Part shown: one piece after another, positions 7,960-15,781 of the stretch
Position numbering within the stretch: position 1 is the stretch's first letter
Layout of the letters: each line of letters begins with the position of its first letter
Virus record (IMG/VR): IMGVR_UViG_3300032304_000090
Span: 1-49,284 of that record
Strand: one strand, 5' to 3'
DNA: 49,284 bases
From: a virus
Made by a program: the position numbers and the translations under genes
Notes under the pieces: model-generated
The model's database searches: none
The model's input: the letters and a program-made list of their open reading frames with translations, nothing else
Told to the model about the DNA's origin: nothing

Positions 7960-7984
7960 GGGGGGCTTCGGCCTCCCGTTTTTA
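7960..7984 (+). terminator. UUCG-loop terminator after major capsid gene
   Basis: GGGGGGC at 7960-7966 pairs with GCCTCCC at 7971-7977 (one G-T pair) around a TTCG tetraloop, followed by GTTTTT. This is a strong rho-independent hairpin, probably only partly terminating because structural genes continue downstream. Confidence 0.8.
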
Positions 7985-8003
7985 ACTTTTTTGGAGATTT
8001 AAA

Positions 8004-8477
8004 ATGGCTACATACACTGACTCTCTGGGCTTTAATAAAGGCTCGGCTGCTTACCCTGCGGATTCTCTTAACAAGACTGTTCGCGTGGAACTTACGCTTG
8101 ATTTTCCTAAAATCATTGCGGCACGTTCTGCTGCTGGTGCTACTGCACTGGCTGCTTCTGATGTGATGGAAATTATCCCTATCCCTGCTGGCACTATTGT
8201 GTCTAACGTAGGTATGGTGGTAACTACCGCCGCTGGCGTAACTAGCACCATCTCTATCGGTGACGGCTCTGCCGCCGCTGGTTACTTGGCTGCTACTTCA
8301 GCGAACGCTACTGGTACTTCTGGTGGTGTTCCTGTGTTGTCGTCTGGTGCATTTGCTCCCACTCTGAGTGGTGGTAAGGTGTACGCTGCTGCTGATACTA
8401 TCGACATCACGCTTGGTACTGCTGTACCAGCCGCTGCTGTTGTGCGTGTCTTTGCATTGTTCACAGACATCAACTAA
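8004..8477 (+). CDS. Probable capsid decoration or minor head protein
   Basis: This 157-residue protein is Ala/Thr/Gly/Ser rich, with few charged residues and an alternating beta pattern (VRVELTLDFPKIIA; IIPIPAGTIVSNVGMVVTT; STISIGDGSAAAGYLAA; IDITLGTAVPAAAVVRVFALF). That fits a beta-sandwich virion protein. Its position right after the major capsid gene and its isolation between two strong hairpins suggest a separately dosed virion component such as a decoration protein. I do not recognise a specific family. GGAG nine bases before the ATG gives a good start. Confidence 0.65.
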   Translation: MATYTDSLGFNKGSAAYPADSLNKTVRVELTLDFPKIIAARSAAGATALAASDVMEIIPIPAGTIVSNVGMVVTTAAGVTSTISIGDGSAAAGYLAATSANATGTSGGVPVLSSGAFAPTLSGGKVYAAADTIDITLGTAVPAAAVVRVFALFTDIN

Positions 8478-8483
8478 AAGGCG

Positions 8484-8505
8484 GGGGGCTTCGGCCCCCC
8501 TTCTT
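8484..8505 (+). terminator. UUCG-loop hairpin after decoration gene
   Basis: GGGGGGC at 8484-8490 pairs perfectly with GCCCCCC at 8495-8501 around a TTCG loop and is followed by TTCTT. It nearly repeats the hairpin at 7960. The short T tract suggests a partial terminator or an mRNA-stabilising 3' structure. Confidence 0.75.
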
Positions 8506-8520
8506 ACATAGGAGAACAAG

Positions 8521-8799
8521 ATGGCGAATGTAACAACTGTACATAGAGAAACAACGGGGACTCTTGTCACCGGACGGTATCAAATGCGTGGACATCAGAG
8601 CGTAGGTGGTGGTACTGCTGGCGATATTATTTATCGTGACGGCGGCGCATCTGGAACAATTAGATTCCAATTCAACATTGGTGGTGGTACACAACCTATC
8701 GGGTTGACGTTTCCTGATGATGGCATTTTGTTTTTGACGGATGTCCATGTCACGTTACCTACCAGTGCTAAAACTACTGTGTTTGTGCAGAGTGTGTAA
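8521..8799 (+). CDS. Small beta-rich unknown protein
   Basis: This 92-residue protein is predicted mostly beta (GTIRFQFNIGGGTQPIGLTF; ILFLTDVHVTLPTSAKTTVFVQ) with Gly-rich turns. It has an excellent ribosome binding site (AGGAG) and its stop overlaps the next start as TAATG. It lies among head genes and is probably a virion component, but I recognise no family. Confidence 0.7.
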   Translation: MANVTTVHRETTGTLVTGRYQMRGHQSVGGGTAGDIIYRDGGASGTIRFQFNIGGGTQPIGLTFPDDGILFLTDVHVTLPTSAKTTVFVQSV

Positions 8800-9080
8800 T
8801 GGCTACCAAAGACTCTCGACTTGAGCGTGCTGGGGTATCAGGCTATAACCAGCCTAAGCGTACTCCGGGCCACCCGACTAAAAGCCACGTTGTCGTAGCG
8901 AAGTCTGGCACTGAGGTGAAGACGATTCGCTTCGGGCAGCAAGGTGTCAAGGGTGCTGGTGCAAATCCAACGACGGCTTCTGAGAAAGCACGTAAGAAAA
9001 GTTTCGAGGCACGTCATGCGAAGAACATCGCTAAGGGAAAAATGTCAGCCGCTTATTGGGCAGATAAGGTAAAGTGGTGA
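8799..9080 (+). CDS. Small basic phage protein 1 of 3
   Basis: This 93-residue protein is rich in Lys/Arg/Gly. It carries the signature GYNQPKRTPGHPTKSH, then VVAKSGTEVKTIRFGQQG and a C-terminal SFEARHAKNIAKGKMSAAYW. Proteins with this signature recur in many tailed phages and are usually uncharacterised. It is the first of three consecutive small basic genes, overlapping its predecessor by one base. The composition suggests DNA or RNA binding, perhaps packaged with the genome; this is inference. Confidence 0.85.
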   Translation: MATKDSRLERAGVSGYNQPKRTPGHPTKSHVVVAKSGTEVKTIRFGQQGVKGAGANPTTASEKARKKSFEARHAKNIAKGKMSAAYWADKVKW

Positions 9081-9081
9081 T

Positions 9082-9276
9082 ATGGCTACGAAACCTAAAA
9101 CCAAATCCAAAGTAAACGCCGCAGGTAACTATACGAAGCCTGAGTTGCGTAAGCGGATTGTGTCGCAGGTTAAGGCCGCAGCAGTGCAAGGTACAGCCGC
9201 AGGTCAGTGGTCTGCACGCAAAGCACAGCTTGTTGCAAAGAAATACAAAGCTGCTGGTGGGGGGTACAAAGATTGA
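9082..9276 (+). CDS. Small basic phage protein 2 of 3
   Basis: This 64-residue protein is about a quarter Lys/Arg. Its core YTKPELRKRI, then QWSARKAQLVAKKYKAAGGGYKD is a recognisable small phage motif, but I know no function for it. It starts two bases after the previous stop and its stop overlaps the TTG start of the next gene, indicating coupled translation of the trio. Confidence 0.8.
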   Translation: MATKPKTKSKVNAAGNYTKPELRKRIVSQVKAAAVQGTAAGQWSARKAQLVAKKYKAAGGGYKD

Positions 9277-9506
9277 AAGCCCCGCAAAAGTCGCTTAAAG
9301 ATTGGACTGCACAGAAGTGGCGCACCAAGAGTGGTAAGCCGTCGTCAAAGACAGGTGAGCGGTATTTACCTGAGTCGGCTATTAAAGCGTTGACCCCCGC
9401 AGAGTATGCTGCTACAACTAAAGCGAAACGCGAAGGCAAAGCAAAAGGGCAACAGTTTGTAAAACAGCCAGCTAAAATAGCGGCTAAGACCAGTAAGTAT
9501 AGATAG
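9273..9506 (+). CDS. Small basic phage protein 3 of 3, DUF5872-like
   Basis: This 77-residue protein starts at a TTG that overlaps the preceding stop (TTGA), after a G-rich ribosome binding stretch. A longer frame from 9207 would overlap the previous gene without a better signal. It has the pattern KSLKDWTAQKWRTKSG, SSKTGERYLPE, AIKALTPAEYAATTKAKREG and VKQPAKIAAKTSKYR. I recall this pattern as widespread in phages, bacteria and large DNA viruses and believe it is DUF5872, but the number is from memory. Its net positive charge suggests nucleic-acid association. Function is unknown. Confidence 0.8.
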   Translation: MKAPQKSLKDWTAQKWRTKSGKPSSKTGERYLPESAIKALTPAEYAATTKAKREGKAKGQQFVKQPAKIAAKTSKYR

Positions 9507-9515
9507 GAGAATTAA

Positions 9516-9761
9516 ATGGCACGTTACCTACGAAACAAACGCGATGGCTTTATTTACGATTACACTGAGATGTTGGCTGAGAACCCACTGGTTGAGGAAG
9601 TAACTGAGGAAGAAGCCTTTCCTGAGAAGTTTATCCCAAAGAAACAAGCTGGTCGTAAAACCGGTTTAAAGTTGGAGACTCCAACAGAAGAAATTCCAGT
9701 TGAACCTCCTATCGAAAACCATGAACTCAACGCAGATGCATCTAAGGGATTACCCGAATGA
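9516..9761 (+). CDS. Small acidic unknown protein
   Basis: This 81-residue protein has an N-terminus typical of small phage head genes (MARYLRNKRDGFIYDYTEMLAENP) followed by a strongly acidic, Pro/Glu-rich tail that looks disordered. GGAG lies upstream and its stop overlaps the next start (ATGA). No function is known to me; the contrast with the three basic proteins just upstream is notable. Confidence 0.75.
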   Translation: MARYLRNKRDGFIYDYTEMLAENPLVEEVTEEEAFPEKFIPKKQAGRKTGLKLETPTEEIPVEPPIENHELNADASKGLPE

Positions 9762-10408
9762 TACTCAATGATGTAGTTACAGAGGCTCGCCGTCTTATAC
9801 AAGACATTAGTGCACCGCAACGATATAGTGATGCGGTGTTGCTAGGCTTTGCTAATCAGGCGCTAAAGCGTATGGCAGTACTACGCCCCGACCTCTTTGC
9901 CTACATTGGAGAGATTCCTTGTACGGCTGGAACTGTTATTCAGTCCCCGCCATCTGACTCTATTCGTATTATTGAGATTTTCCAAGTTAAAGACGGAGCA
10001 GGTGTCACTGAGGTTGACCGTACTGTTCTTGACCAAACTCTCCCTAACTGGATGAACGACACGGCGGCAACTACTGTTAACTGGATGCGTCATGTACGCA
10101 ACCCTAACAAGTTCTTTATTTATCCTAAAGCCCCCGCAAACCTTATTCTTATTGGGGAATACGCACAGACCCCTCCTAATTACACAGGCGCACAGACTGT
10201 AGCGCTATTGCCTGATGCTTTCTTTCCTGTTGTAGTTGATGGTACTGTATTCCTAGCTGAGTCGGTTGATAATGAGCATGTAAACTCTAACCGTGCTCAG
10301 TTGTTCCAGCAGGCGTTTACCCAAGCATTGGGTGTAAGTGCACAGGCAAGAACTCTAACTGATACAGAAGAAGCGGGCTTACCTAACGAATCGGTGGTCG
10401 CATCATGA
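9758..10408 (+). CDS. Head-tail adaptor protein
   Basis: This 216-residue protein resembles phage adaptor proteins that sit below the portal. Recognisable segments are an N-terminal helix pair (VVTEARRLIQDISAPQRYSDAVLLGFANQAL), a beta region (AGTVIQSPPSDSIRIIEIFQV), FFIYPKAPANLILIGEYAQ, and a C-terminal helix with NSNRAQLFQQAFTQALG. Size and location between capsid and tail genes agree with a T7 gp11-like or DUF6682-type adaptor. Starts and stops overlap both neighbours by four bases. Confidence 0.8.
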   Translation: MILNDVVTEARRLIQDISAPQRYSDAVLLGFANQALKRMAVLRPDLFAYIGEIPCTAGTVIQSPPSDSIRIIEIFQVKDGAGVTEVDRTVLDQTLPNWMNDTAATTVNWMRHVRNPNKFFIYPKAPANLILIGEYAQTPPNYTGAQTVALLPDAFFPVVVDGTVFLAESVDNEHVNSNRAQLFQQAFTQALGVSAQARTLTDTEEAGLPNESVVAS

Positions 10409-11058
10409 GTACTCGTACATTTCTTTCTTTGGCTAACCGCCTTGCACCTAGTGTGCCGGGGTGTCCTCAGCCTATCTTAGAGCAATATATTCGGGATGCA
10501 GCAATTGAGTGTTGTGAGAAAACTCTTGCGTGGCGCTATGAGCAGCCTTCAATTCGTCTAACACCGGGGGTGTTTGAGTACCCCTATAACAATCCGTTGC
10601 AGACAGAAGTTCATGCTTTTCTAACTGCTGCTGTTAATGGCTCACCTCTTACACCTTTAACGCTTGAAAAATTGTATATACATTACCCCAACTGGCCTGA
10701 CTTAGACCCAGACCAGAGGGCTGACCCTAGGTATATTTGTCAACTAGACCCTGATAATTTTGTACTTGCCCCACTACCTGATGCTTCTGTAACCTATGAC
10801 CTTAAGATGATTGCTGTCTTAAAGCCGCTACGTACTGCTACGGGTATGGACAAGACAATTATGGATGACCTAGAAAATACCATTATGCATGGTGCATTGC
10901 AGCATTTATTGGTTATGCCAAACAAAAATTGGAGTGACCGTGAATTGGCAACGTACCATGCTAAGCAATACATTTCTAAAATAACCGAGCGCAGAGCAAG
11001 GGCTAATCTAGGTGCAGCACGTGCCTCGATGAGTGTCCAAATGCGCCCTTTTGCGTGA
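10405..11058 (+). CDS. Second adaptor-type or tail protein
   Basis: This 217-residue protein has the layout of the preceding adaptor: an N-terminal helical part (QPILEQYIRDAAIECCEKTLAWRY), a beta part (FEYPYNNPLQTEVHAF; NFVLAPLPDASVTYDLKMI), and a C-terminal helix that carries an Arg-rich patch (TERRARANLGAARASM). It may be a tail gatekeeper or a paralogous adaptor. It is coupled to the upstream gene by ATGA. Confidence 0.75.
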   Translation: MSTRTFLSLANRLAPSVPGCPQPILEQYIRDAAIECCEKTLAWRYEQPSIRLTPGVFEYPYNNPLQTEVHAFLTAAVNGSPLTPLTLEKLYIHYPNWPDLDPDQRADPRYICQLDPDNFVLAPLPDASVTYDLKMIAVLKPLRTATGMDKTIMDDLENTIMHGALQHLLVMPNKNWSDRELATYHAKQYISKITERRARANLGAARASMSVQMRPFA

Positions 11059-11065
11059 GGCTACT

Positions 11066-11401
11066 ATGGCTGTCGATGTCATTCGTTTAGTAAAAGGCGA
11101 CGAGAGACCAGTCATCGTTCTGACGTTGACTGATGATTTAACTGGTTCGCCTATTGATTTGTCTTTAGGTACAACGGTTGTCACAATTAAGTTTCGTGAA
11201 TCTGGTACAACTACACTGTTGTCCACCATTGCTACTTCCAAGCTGAGTGGCGGCACAACTGGGCAAGTACAATTTAGTTTTACTGGTGGTGTGCTTAATG
11301 TAGACCCCGGCATGTACGAAGGCGAGATTGTGATTAACTTCAATGGTGAAGTACAGACTGTGTACGACACTTTACGTTTCACGGTTAGAGAGAACTTCTA
11401 A
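11066..11401 (+). CDS. Baseplate/fibre-type beta-sandwich protein, BppU-like
   Basis: This 111-residue protein starts at ATG 11066, eight bases after the previous stop; the GTG at 11033 would overlap it. It follows the pattern of the N-terminal domain of phage baseplate upper proteins: RLVKGDERPVIVLTLTDD, then a polar loop (SPIDLSLGTTVVTIKFRE), GTTGQVQFSFTGG and MYEGEIVINFNGE. That domain usually attaches receptor-binding proteins to the virion. Assignment is by motif memory. Confidence 0.65.
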   Translation: MAVDVIRLVKGDERPVIVLTLTDDLTGSPIDLSLGTTVVTIKFRESGTTTLLSTIATSKLSGGTTGQVQFSFTGGVLNVDPGMYEGEIVINFNGEVQTVYDTLRFTVRENF

Positions 11402-12792
11402 TGGCTAACATCCGTGCCTCTGCTGTCGTATCAACTTTACTGGTAGCTGCCGTTTCGGCAGTCTCTATTGGTATTGCTGCTGCGGGTGGAGTTACGGCTA
11501 CAGCCCAGCCAAACACGGTTATTCGGGCATCTGCATTTGTTGTACCAATTAGCGTTCTTGAGAATCAGATTGTTACGATGTCTGACTTCCGTGCGCTGTC
11601 TATTAACCGAATTAGTATTGACGTAGCTACAGCCACAGATGATGTGGCAATTTCGTTTGATGCTGCGTTTACGGACTCAGTTACTGCGGTTGACGTTCTT
11701 AACAAGATGTTCTATGGGAACATTGACTTTGATTTAACTGACCCAGATGTTGACCCAGAGCCAATCAATATTGCTGATTCAGATGCAAAAGATGTAGAGA
11801 AAACCCTAGCTGATACTGCTGAAGCTACTGATGCTGACGCTAAAACCCCCGGCAAAGTATTAACAGACTCAGTTACTTCTGTTGACGTAATCACTACCAA
11901 AGATGTTGGTAAGTCACTGACGGATTCTGCTGCTGCAACTGATGTAGTAACAGAATTCAACACAGCCAAAGTTCTTGTTGATAGTGCGACGGTTACAGAC
12001 GCAGCGGCTAAAGACTTCACACGCCCCAATCTTACCGACTCGGTGACTACGGCTGATGATTCTTCACGCCAGCCAGAATTAGGTAAGACTGAGACAGTTA
12101 CAGCTTCTGATGCGTTTGGCCCGTTTGATATAGGGGTAAACCCTAGTGATACGGCAACAGCAACAGATGTGGTCAGCACTCTTGCGGTCAGTAAAGTCTT
12201 GACTGATTCCGTAGAGATGACAGACTTCATTGCTAAAACACCGGGCTATGAGTTTGACTTTGACGTAGTAGATGCTGATGCTGACCCAGACCCAGTGACG
12301 ATGGCTGATGTCATGGCAAAAGAGTTTACCCGCCCAGAAACAGACACCATCTCTGCAACAGACGTTTTAAATTTATTTGCAGTTACCACAGTACTGACAG
12401 ACTCTGTTTCAATAGCTGATTCTGTTGCAACTTTGTTAGTTCTCGGGCAAACTACGCCAATCTATCCCGACTACGTGTCAATGGCGGACGGCGGTGGTTT
12501 TGTGTTCCATCGCTACACAACAAACGTTCCTGACTATACAGAGGCGTTAGGTGGCGCAGATAGTTTGTTGAACTCTAGCTATTTGCAAAATGCAAGCGAT
12601 AGTCATACACACGAGAATTACACTGGGCTTATCAATGGCCCGGGACTATTGCTCACTGCACCACTAATAAGTGGTGAATTTATTACGTATGCTGATACCA
12701 GCGGCGCTGGATTAGTTGTAAACTTCCACTATACTGATGCGGCAGACCGCACGGTTGGTGGTTATCAATTTAACGAAACACCAATTCTTTAA
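11401..12792 (+). CDS. Repeat-rich structural protein
   Basis: This 463-residue protein has a hydrophobic Ala/Val-rich N-terminus (AVVSTLLVAAVSAVSIGIAAAGG), then roughly a dozen degenerate repeats of about 16-25 residues around residues 80-360. Their consensus is L/K-T/A-D-S-V-x-x-x-D-V/A-x-x-K (for example LTDSVTSVDVITTKDVGKS, LTDSVEMTDFIAKTPG). Two Asp/Pro-rich inserts (DLTDPDVDPEPINIADSDAK, VVDADADPDPVTMADVMAK) are also repeated. The C-terminus is a globular domain. The acidic repeats look like a fibrous or beta-solenoid stalk and might bind cations. The position among tail genes suggests a fibre or whisker. It overlaps the previous stop (TAATG). Confidence 0.75.
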   Translation: MANIRASAVVSTLLVAAVSAVSIGIAAAGGVTATAQPNTVIRASAFVVPISVLENQIVTMSDFRALSINRISIDVATATDDVAISFDAAFTDSVTAVDVLNKMFYGNIDFDLTDPDVDPEPINIADSDAKDVEKTLADTAEATDADAKTPGKVLTDSVTSVDVITTKDVGKSLTDSAAATDVVTEFNTAKVLVDSATVTDAAAKDFTRPNLTDSVTTADDSSRQPELGKTETVTASDAFGPFDIGVNPSDTATATDVVSTLAVSKVLTDSVEMTDFIAKTPGYEFDFDVVDADADPDPVTMADVMAKEFTRPETDTISATDVLNLFAVTTVLTDSVSIADSVATLLVLGQTTPIYPDYVSMADGGGFVFHRYTTNVPDYTEALGGADSLLNSSYLQNASDSHTHENYTGLINGPGLLLTAPLISGEFITYADTSGAGLVVNFHYTDAADRTVGGYQFNETPIL

Positions 12793-12803
12793 GGGGAATT
12801 ACG

Positions 12804-13250
12804 ATGCTAAACGATGCTATTAAAGTAACAGGCGAGTTGCGGATTACTCTAACTAATCCTGAAGGCAACATCAAACAAGAAGTTGTTATCCCAAACCTTG
12901 TTGTGACTGTAGGTAAAAACTACATTGCTTCACGCATGAAGGACGCAACTGCTACCGCTATGACTCACATGGAAGTCGGTACTGGTACAACTGCTGCTGC
13001 GGTAGGTGACACTACTCTCCAAACTGCTGTTGCAAGTTCGCGTGTGACGTTGACTTCAACAACTGTGACCACCAATAGCGTCGCATATGTAGCTACGTTC
13101 CCAGCAGGTACTGGTACTGGTGCATTGACAGAAGCAGGTATTTTTAACGCTTCGTCTGCTGGTACGATGTTGTGCCGTACAGTGTTCTCAGTTATCAATA
13201 AGGGCGCAGCAGACACACTTGGTATCACTTGGACTGTGACTGTTAACTAA
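12804..13250 (+). CDS. Small virion protein, beta-rich
   Basis: This 148-residue protein has AIKVTGELRITLTNPEGN, VVIPNLVVTVGKNYIASRMKD, AMTHMEVGTGTTAAAVGDTTL and TGALTEAGIF segments. Similar small proteins sit next to phage tail fibre genes and are thought to be structural. The ribosome binding site is AAGGGGAATT just before the ATG. No specific function can be named. Confidence 0.7.
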   Translation: MLNDAIKVTGELRITLTNPEGNIKQEVVIPNLVVTVGKNYIASRMKDATATAMTHMEVGTGTTAAAVGDTTLQTAVASSRVTLTSTTVTTNSVAYVATFPAGTGTGALTEAGIFNASSAGTMLCRTVFSVINKGAADTLGITWTVTVN

Positions 13251-13260
13251 GGGGTAGAAC

Positions 13261-14124
13261 ATGGGAATCAAATTCGCAAATAGCGCATTTGCTACGTTAG
13301 CTGCTGGTATCAACAGCAGTGTGACTAGCATTACGCTAACTACTGGGCAAGGTGCTCGTTTCCCATCCTTAGCAGGCGGAGACTATTTCTTTGCCACACT
13401 AATTGACACCTCTAACAACTTAGAAATTGTTAAGTGTACGGCTCGTTCAACGGATGTCCTTACAGTTGTTCGCGGCCAAGAGTCTACAACTGCTCGTGCA
13501 TTTAGCACAGGTGACCGCATTGAGTTGAGAATTACGGCTCAGGGTTTGGTTGATGCTGTACCTGTGACTAGCGTTGCAGGTAGAACTGGTGCAATTACAT
13601 TGGCTGCTGCTGACGTGTCTGGCCTTGCTACTTCTGCTACAACAGATACAACCAACGCCTCAAACATTAGCTCAGGTACATTGGCAATTGCTAGAGGTGC
13701 TAGGAAGTTATTAAAAGCAACTGAATTTGTAAACAGTACAAGACAGACATTTAGTGTGGCTGAGCCGCTTACATATTGGTCAATTACCTATACTAAAGAT
13801 TCATCGACTAGCGATTTATATATCCATGTTATGTTACCTGTTAAAGATACTTACAACGGCGGTTCTTATGTAGGAATTAACATTGACGGTTCAGTTAGTT
13901 TTAAAGGATATGGGCGGGCGACTTTTTCTGGTGAATCTGGAATGAACACTATATTACAAAAACGCTCGGGTCTTGCGGCAGGTTCTAGAACAATTAGCAT
14001 TTATCAAGATTCTTTTGACAATAGTGCTAACTACGTTATTCCAGTACTAAATCCAAACAATACTGATGACGGACGAAATCAGCAAAACAGTAGCGTCATG
14101 GTTATTTATGAAATTGAACCGTAA
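13261..14124 (+). CDS. Tail fibre protein A
   Basis: This 287-residue protein has an N-terminal module of about 95 residues (NSAFATLAAGINSSVTSITL, GQGARFPSLAGGDYFFATLI, ARSTDVLTVVRGQESTTARA) that is duplicated in the fibre gene at 14484. A Thr/Ser-rich linker (GAITLAAADVSGLAT) follows, then a variable C-terminal domain that could bind the receptor. A shared N-terminus with different C-terminus is the usual fibre design, in which the N-terminal module anchors to the virion. Confidence 0.8.
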   Translation: MGIKFANSAFATLAAGINSSVTSITLTTGQGARFPSLAGGDYFFATLIDTSNNLEIVKCTARSTDVLTVVRGQESTTARAFSTGDRIELRITAQGLVDAVPVTSVAGRTGAITLAAADVSGLATSATTDTTNASNISSGTLAIARGARKLLKATEFVNSTRQTFSVAEPLTYWSITYTKDSSTSDLYIHVMLPVKDTYNGGSYVGINIDGSVSFKGYGRATFSGESGMNTILQKRSGLAAGSRTISIYQDSFDNSANYVIPVLNPNNTDDGRNQQNSSVMVIYEIEP

Positions 14125-14133
14125 GGAATTGAT

Positions 14134-14481
14134 ATGACACGAATTGACCAAGCAATGTATAACTTACCCGGTTTTCCGGGGTACAAGGGCAATCCACCTA
14201 CTAACGAAACTGAGTTTAATGCTTTATTCGGGGCAGATAATCCGTGGGTAAACAAACCTACATGGGTGCAAGTCCAAGCCGAACTACAGAATGTTAAAGC
14301 CCAAGACAATAAAAAAGAAGCTAAGAAGCGTATTGCTACAACTGACTGGGCTGTACTGCCTGATGTAGGTTTGGCTAACGTCGCTGCGTTTGAAACTTAT
14401 CGTGCGGCTCTGCGCGAACTGATTAAGAATCCAGTTGCCGAACCAACTTGGCCTACTGAACCTGAGCCTATCTGGAGTTAA
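14134..14481 (+). CDS. Tail fibre assembly chaperone candidate A
   Basis: This 115-residue protein follows the fibre gene and has the C-terminal pattern AKKRIATTDWAVLPDV then YRAALRELIKNP and a Pro/Trp/Glu-rich tail. That pattern (TDW...YR..LR) is common in phage tail-assembly proteins. The N-terminal half (YNLPGFPGYKGNPPTNETEF) is not familiar. Position between two fibre genes supports a fibre folding or attachment role. Confidence 0.65.
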   Translation: MTRIDQAMYNLPGFPGYKGNPPTNETEFNALFGADNPWVNKPTWVQVQAELQNVKAQDNKKEAKKRIATTDWAVLPDVGLANVAAFETYRAALRELIKNPVAEPTWPTEPEPIWS

Positions 14482-14483
14482 AC

Positions 14484-15470
14484 ATGGGATTAAAAGTCAC
14501 CAATAACGCCTTTGGCACACTGAACGCTGGTATCAATAGCAGTGTGACTACGATTGTGCTTTCTGCGGGCGAAGGTGCTCGATTCCCTACTCTGACTGCT
14601 AGTGACTATTTCTACGCTACACTGATTGATACATCGAACAATCTGGAGATTGTAAAAGTCACGGCTCGTAGCACTGACACAATGACAGTTGTGCGTGGAC
14701 AAGATAACACCACAGCCCGTGCGTTTAGCACCAACGACCGTTTTGAACTGCGCCCAACGGCAATACTGTTTAACGAATTAGCTATTGGCTCGGTAGTAGA
14801 TGGGGACAAAGGAGATATTACTGTTTCCGGTACTAACACTGTCTGGACAATCGACAACAACGCAGTTACTACTGCAAAAATTGCGGACAACAACGTCACT
14901 CGTCAAAAACTTGCTGGCGCAGGTGCGATTGTTCAAACGCAAGGCTATACAAGTGGTTATGGTGCTGGGGCAAGACTGTTTACCACTTCGGTTTCTTGGA
15001 CTACAGTACCAATTGGTGGTGGTAGCTACGACGGCCCAAGAGATATTATTACCCCCAACACTAACGTATTCCGGTTTGAAAAACTTCGCAGTGATACACA
15101 ACTTCGTATTCATGTAGTTGGTTTTCCTTGGTACATGTCTGCGGGTACTGCTGGTTTTGGTATTCGTACTAAATACTATGCGGGGGCTGGTTCAATTGCT
15201 AGTGGAACTAACTATAATGTACTTGAAAAGGTATCAGAGGGTATAGCGAACGGATGGGGCTTTGGTGGTTACGGTGGCAATGCTGGTGTTGCGAACTATG
15301 CAATTGATACTGCCCATAGTAGTGCCCCATCATTTTTTACAGCCCGCACAGGAGCGCAGTATTTTTACTTTGAGGTTTATTGCTGGACTGGTACTAGCCT
15401 ATATTTTATGGACTACGATGCTACATATCCTAAATATGGTTCGTGGATTGTTGAGGAGTACATTGCATGA
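14484..15470 (+). CDS. Tail fibre protein B
   Basis: This 328-residue protein begins with a diverged copy of the module found at 13261 (NNAFGTLNAGINSSVTTIVL, ARSTDTMTVVRGQDNTTARA). The middle contains a short fibre-like segment (GDKGDITVSGTNTVWTIDNN) and a Gly/Tyr-rich C-terminal domain (YGGNAGVANYAIDTAHSS) distinct from fibre A. It is coupled by ATGA to the next gene. The two fibres may broaden host range or form a mixed fibre; which one binds the receptor cannot be seen. Confidence 0.8.
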   Translation: MGLKVTNNAFGTLNAGINSSVTTIVLSAGEGARFPTLTASDYFYATLIDTSNNLEIVKVTARSTDTMTVVRGQDNTTARAFSTNDRFELRPTAILFNELAIGSVVDGDKGDITVSGTNTVWTIDNNAVTTAKIADNNVTRQKLAGAGAIVQTQGYTSGYGAGARLFTTSVSWTTVPIGGGSYDGPRDIITPNTNVFRFEKLRSDTQLRIHVVGFPWYMSAGTAGFGIRTKYYAGAGSIASGTNYNVLEKVSEGIANGWGFGGYGGNAGVANYAIDTAHSSAPSFFTARTGAQYFYFEVYCWTGTSLYFMDYDATYPKYGSWIVEEYIA

Positions 15471-15781
15471 GAAATTCGTCTATTGTTGATGCGCTTAATC
15501 GTCTACGTCCAAATGCTCAGTGGACATTTGCAGGTGACTTTACCTATGCTTGTTTAGAATGGAAAGACGAAGTTTTTCAAAAGCCGTCTGAGGCTGAAAT
15601 CCTTGCTGCAATGGCAGCAGTGGACGCTGAGTACGAGCGTAATGAATATCAGCGAAAGCGTGTTCTTGAGTACCCGCCTATCGAATACTATATTGATGGC
15701 GTAGTAAAAGGAGACCAAGACCAAATTCAAGCATACATTGATACATGTTTAATGGTTAAAAGAAAGTATCCGAAGCCATGA
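15467..15781 (+). CDS. Tail fibre assembly chaperone candidate B
   Basis: This 104-residue protein matches a common phage pattern next to fibre genes: ALNRLRPNAQWTFAGDFTYA, KPSEAEILAAM, RVLEYPPIEYYIDGVVKGD and VKRKYPKP. The W...W...KPS..E...EYPPI...D..VKGD...YPKP layout is seen in XkdW-like tail assembly proteins. It overlaps the fibre B stop (ATGA) and is followed by another overlapping gene, so it is co-translated with its likely client. Confidence 0.7.
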   Translation: MRNSSIVDALNRLRPNAQWTFAGDFTYACLEWKDEVFQKPSEAEILAAMAAVDAEYERNEYQRKRVLEYPPIEYYIDGVVKGDQDQIQAYIDTCLMVKRKYPKP

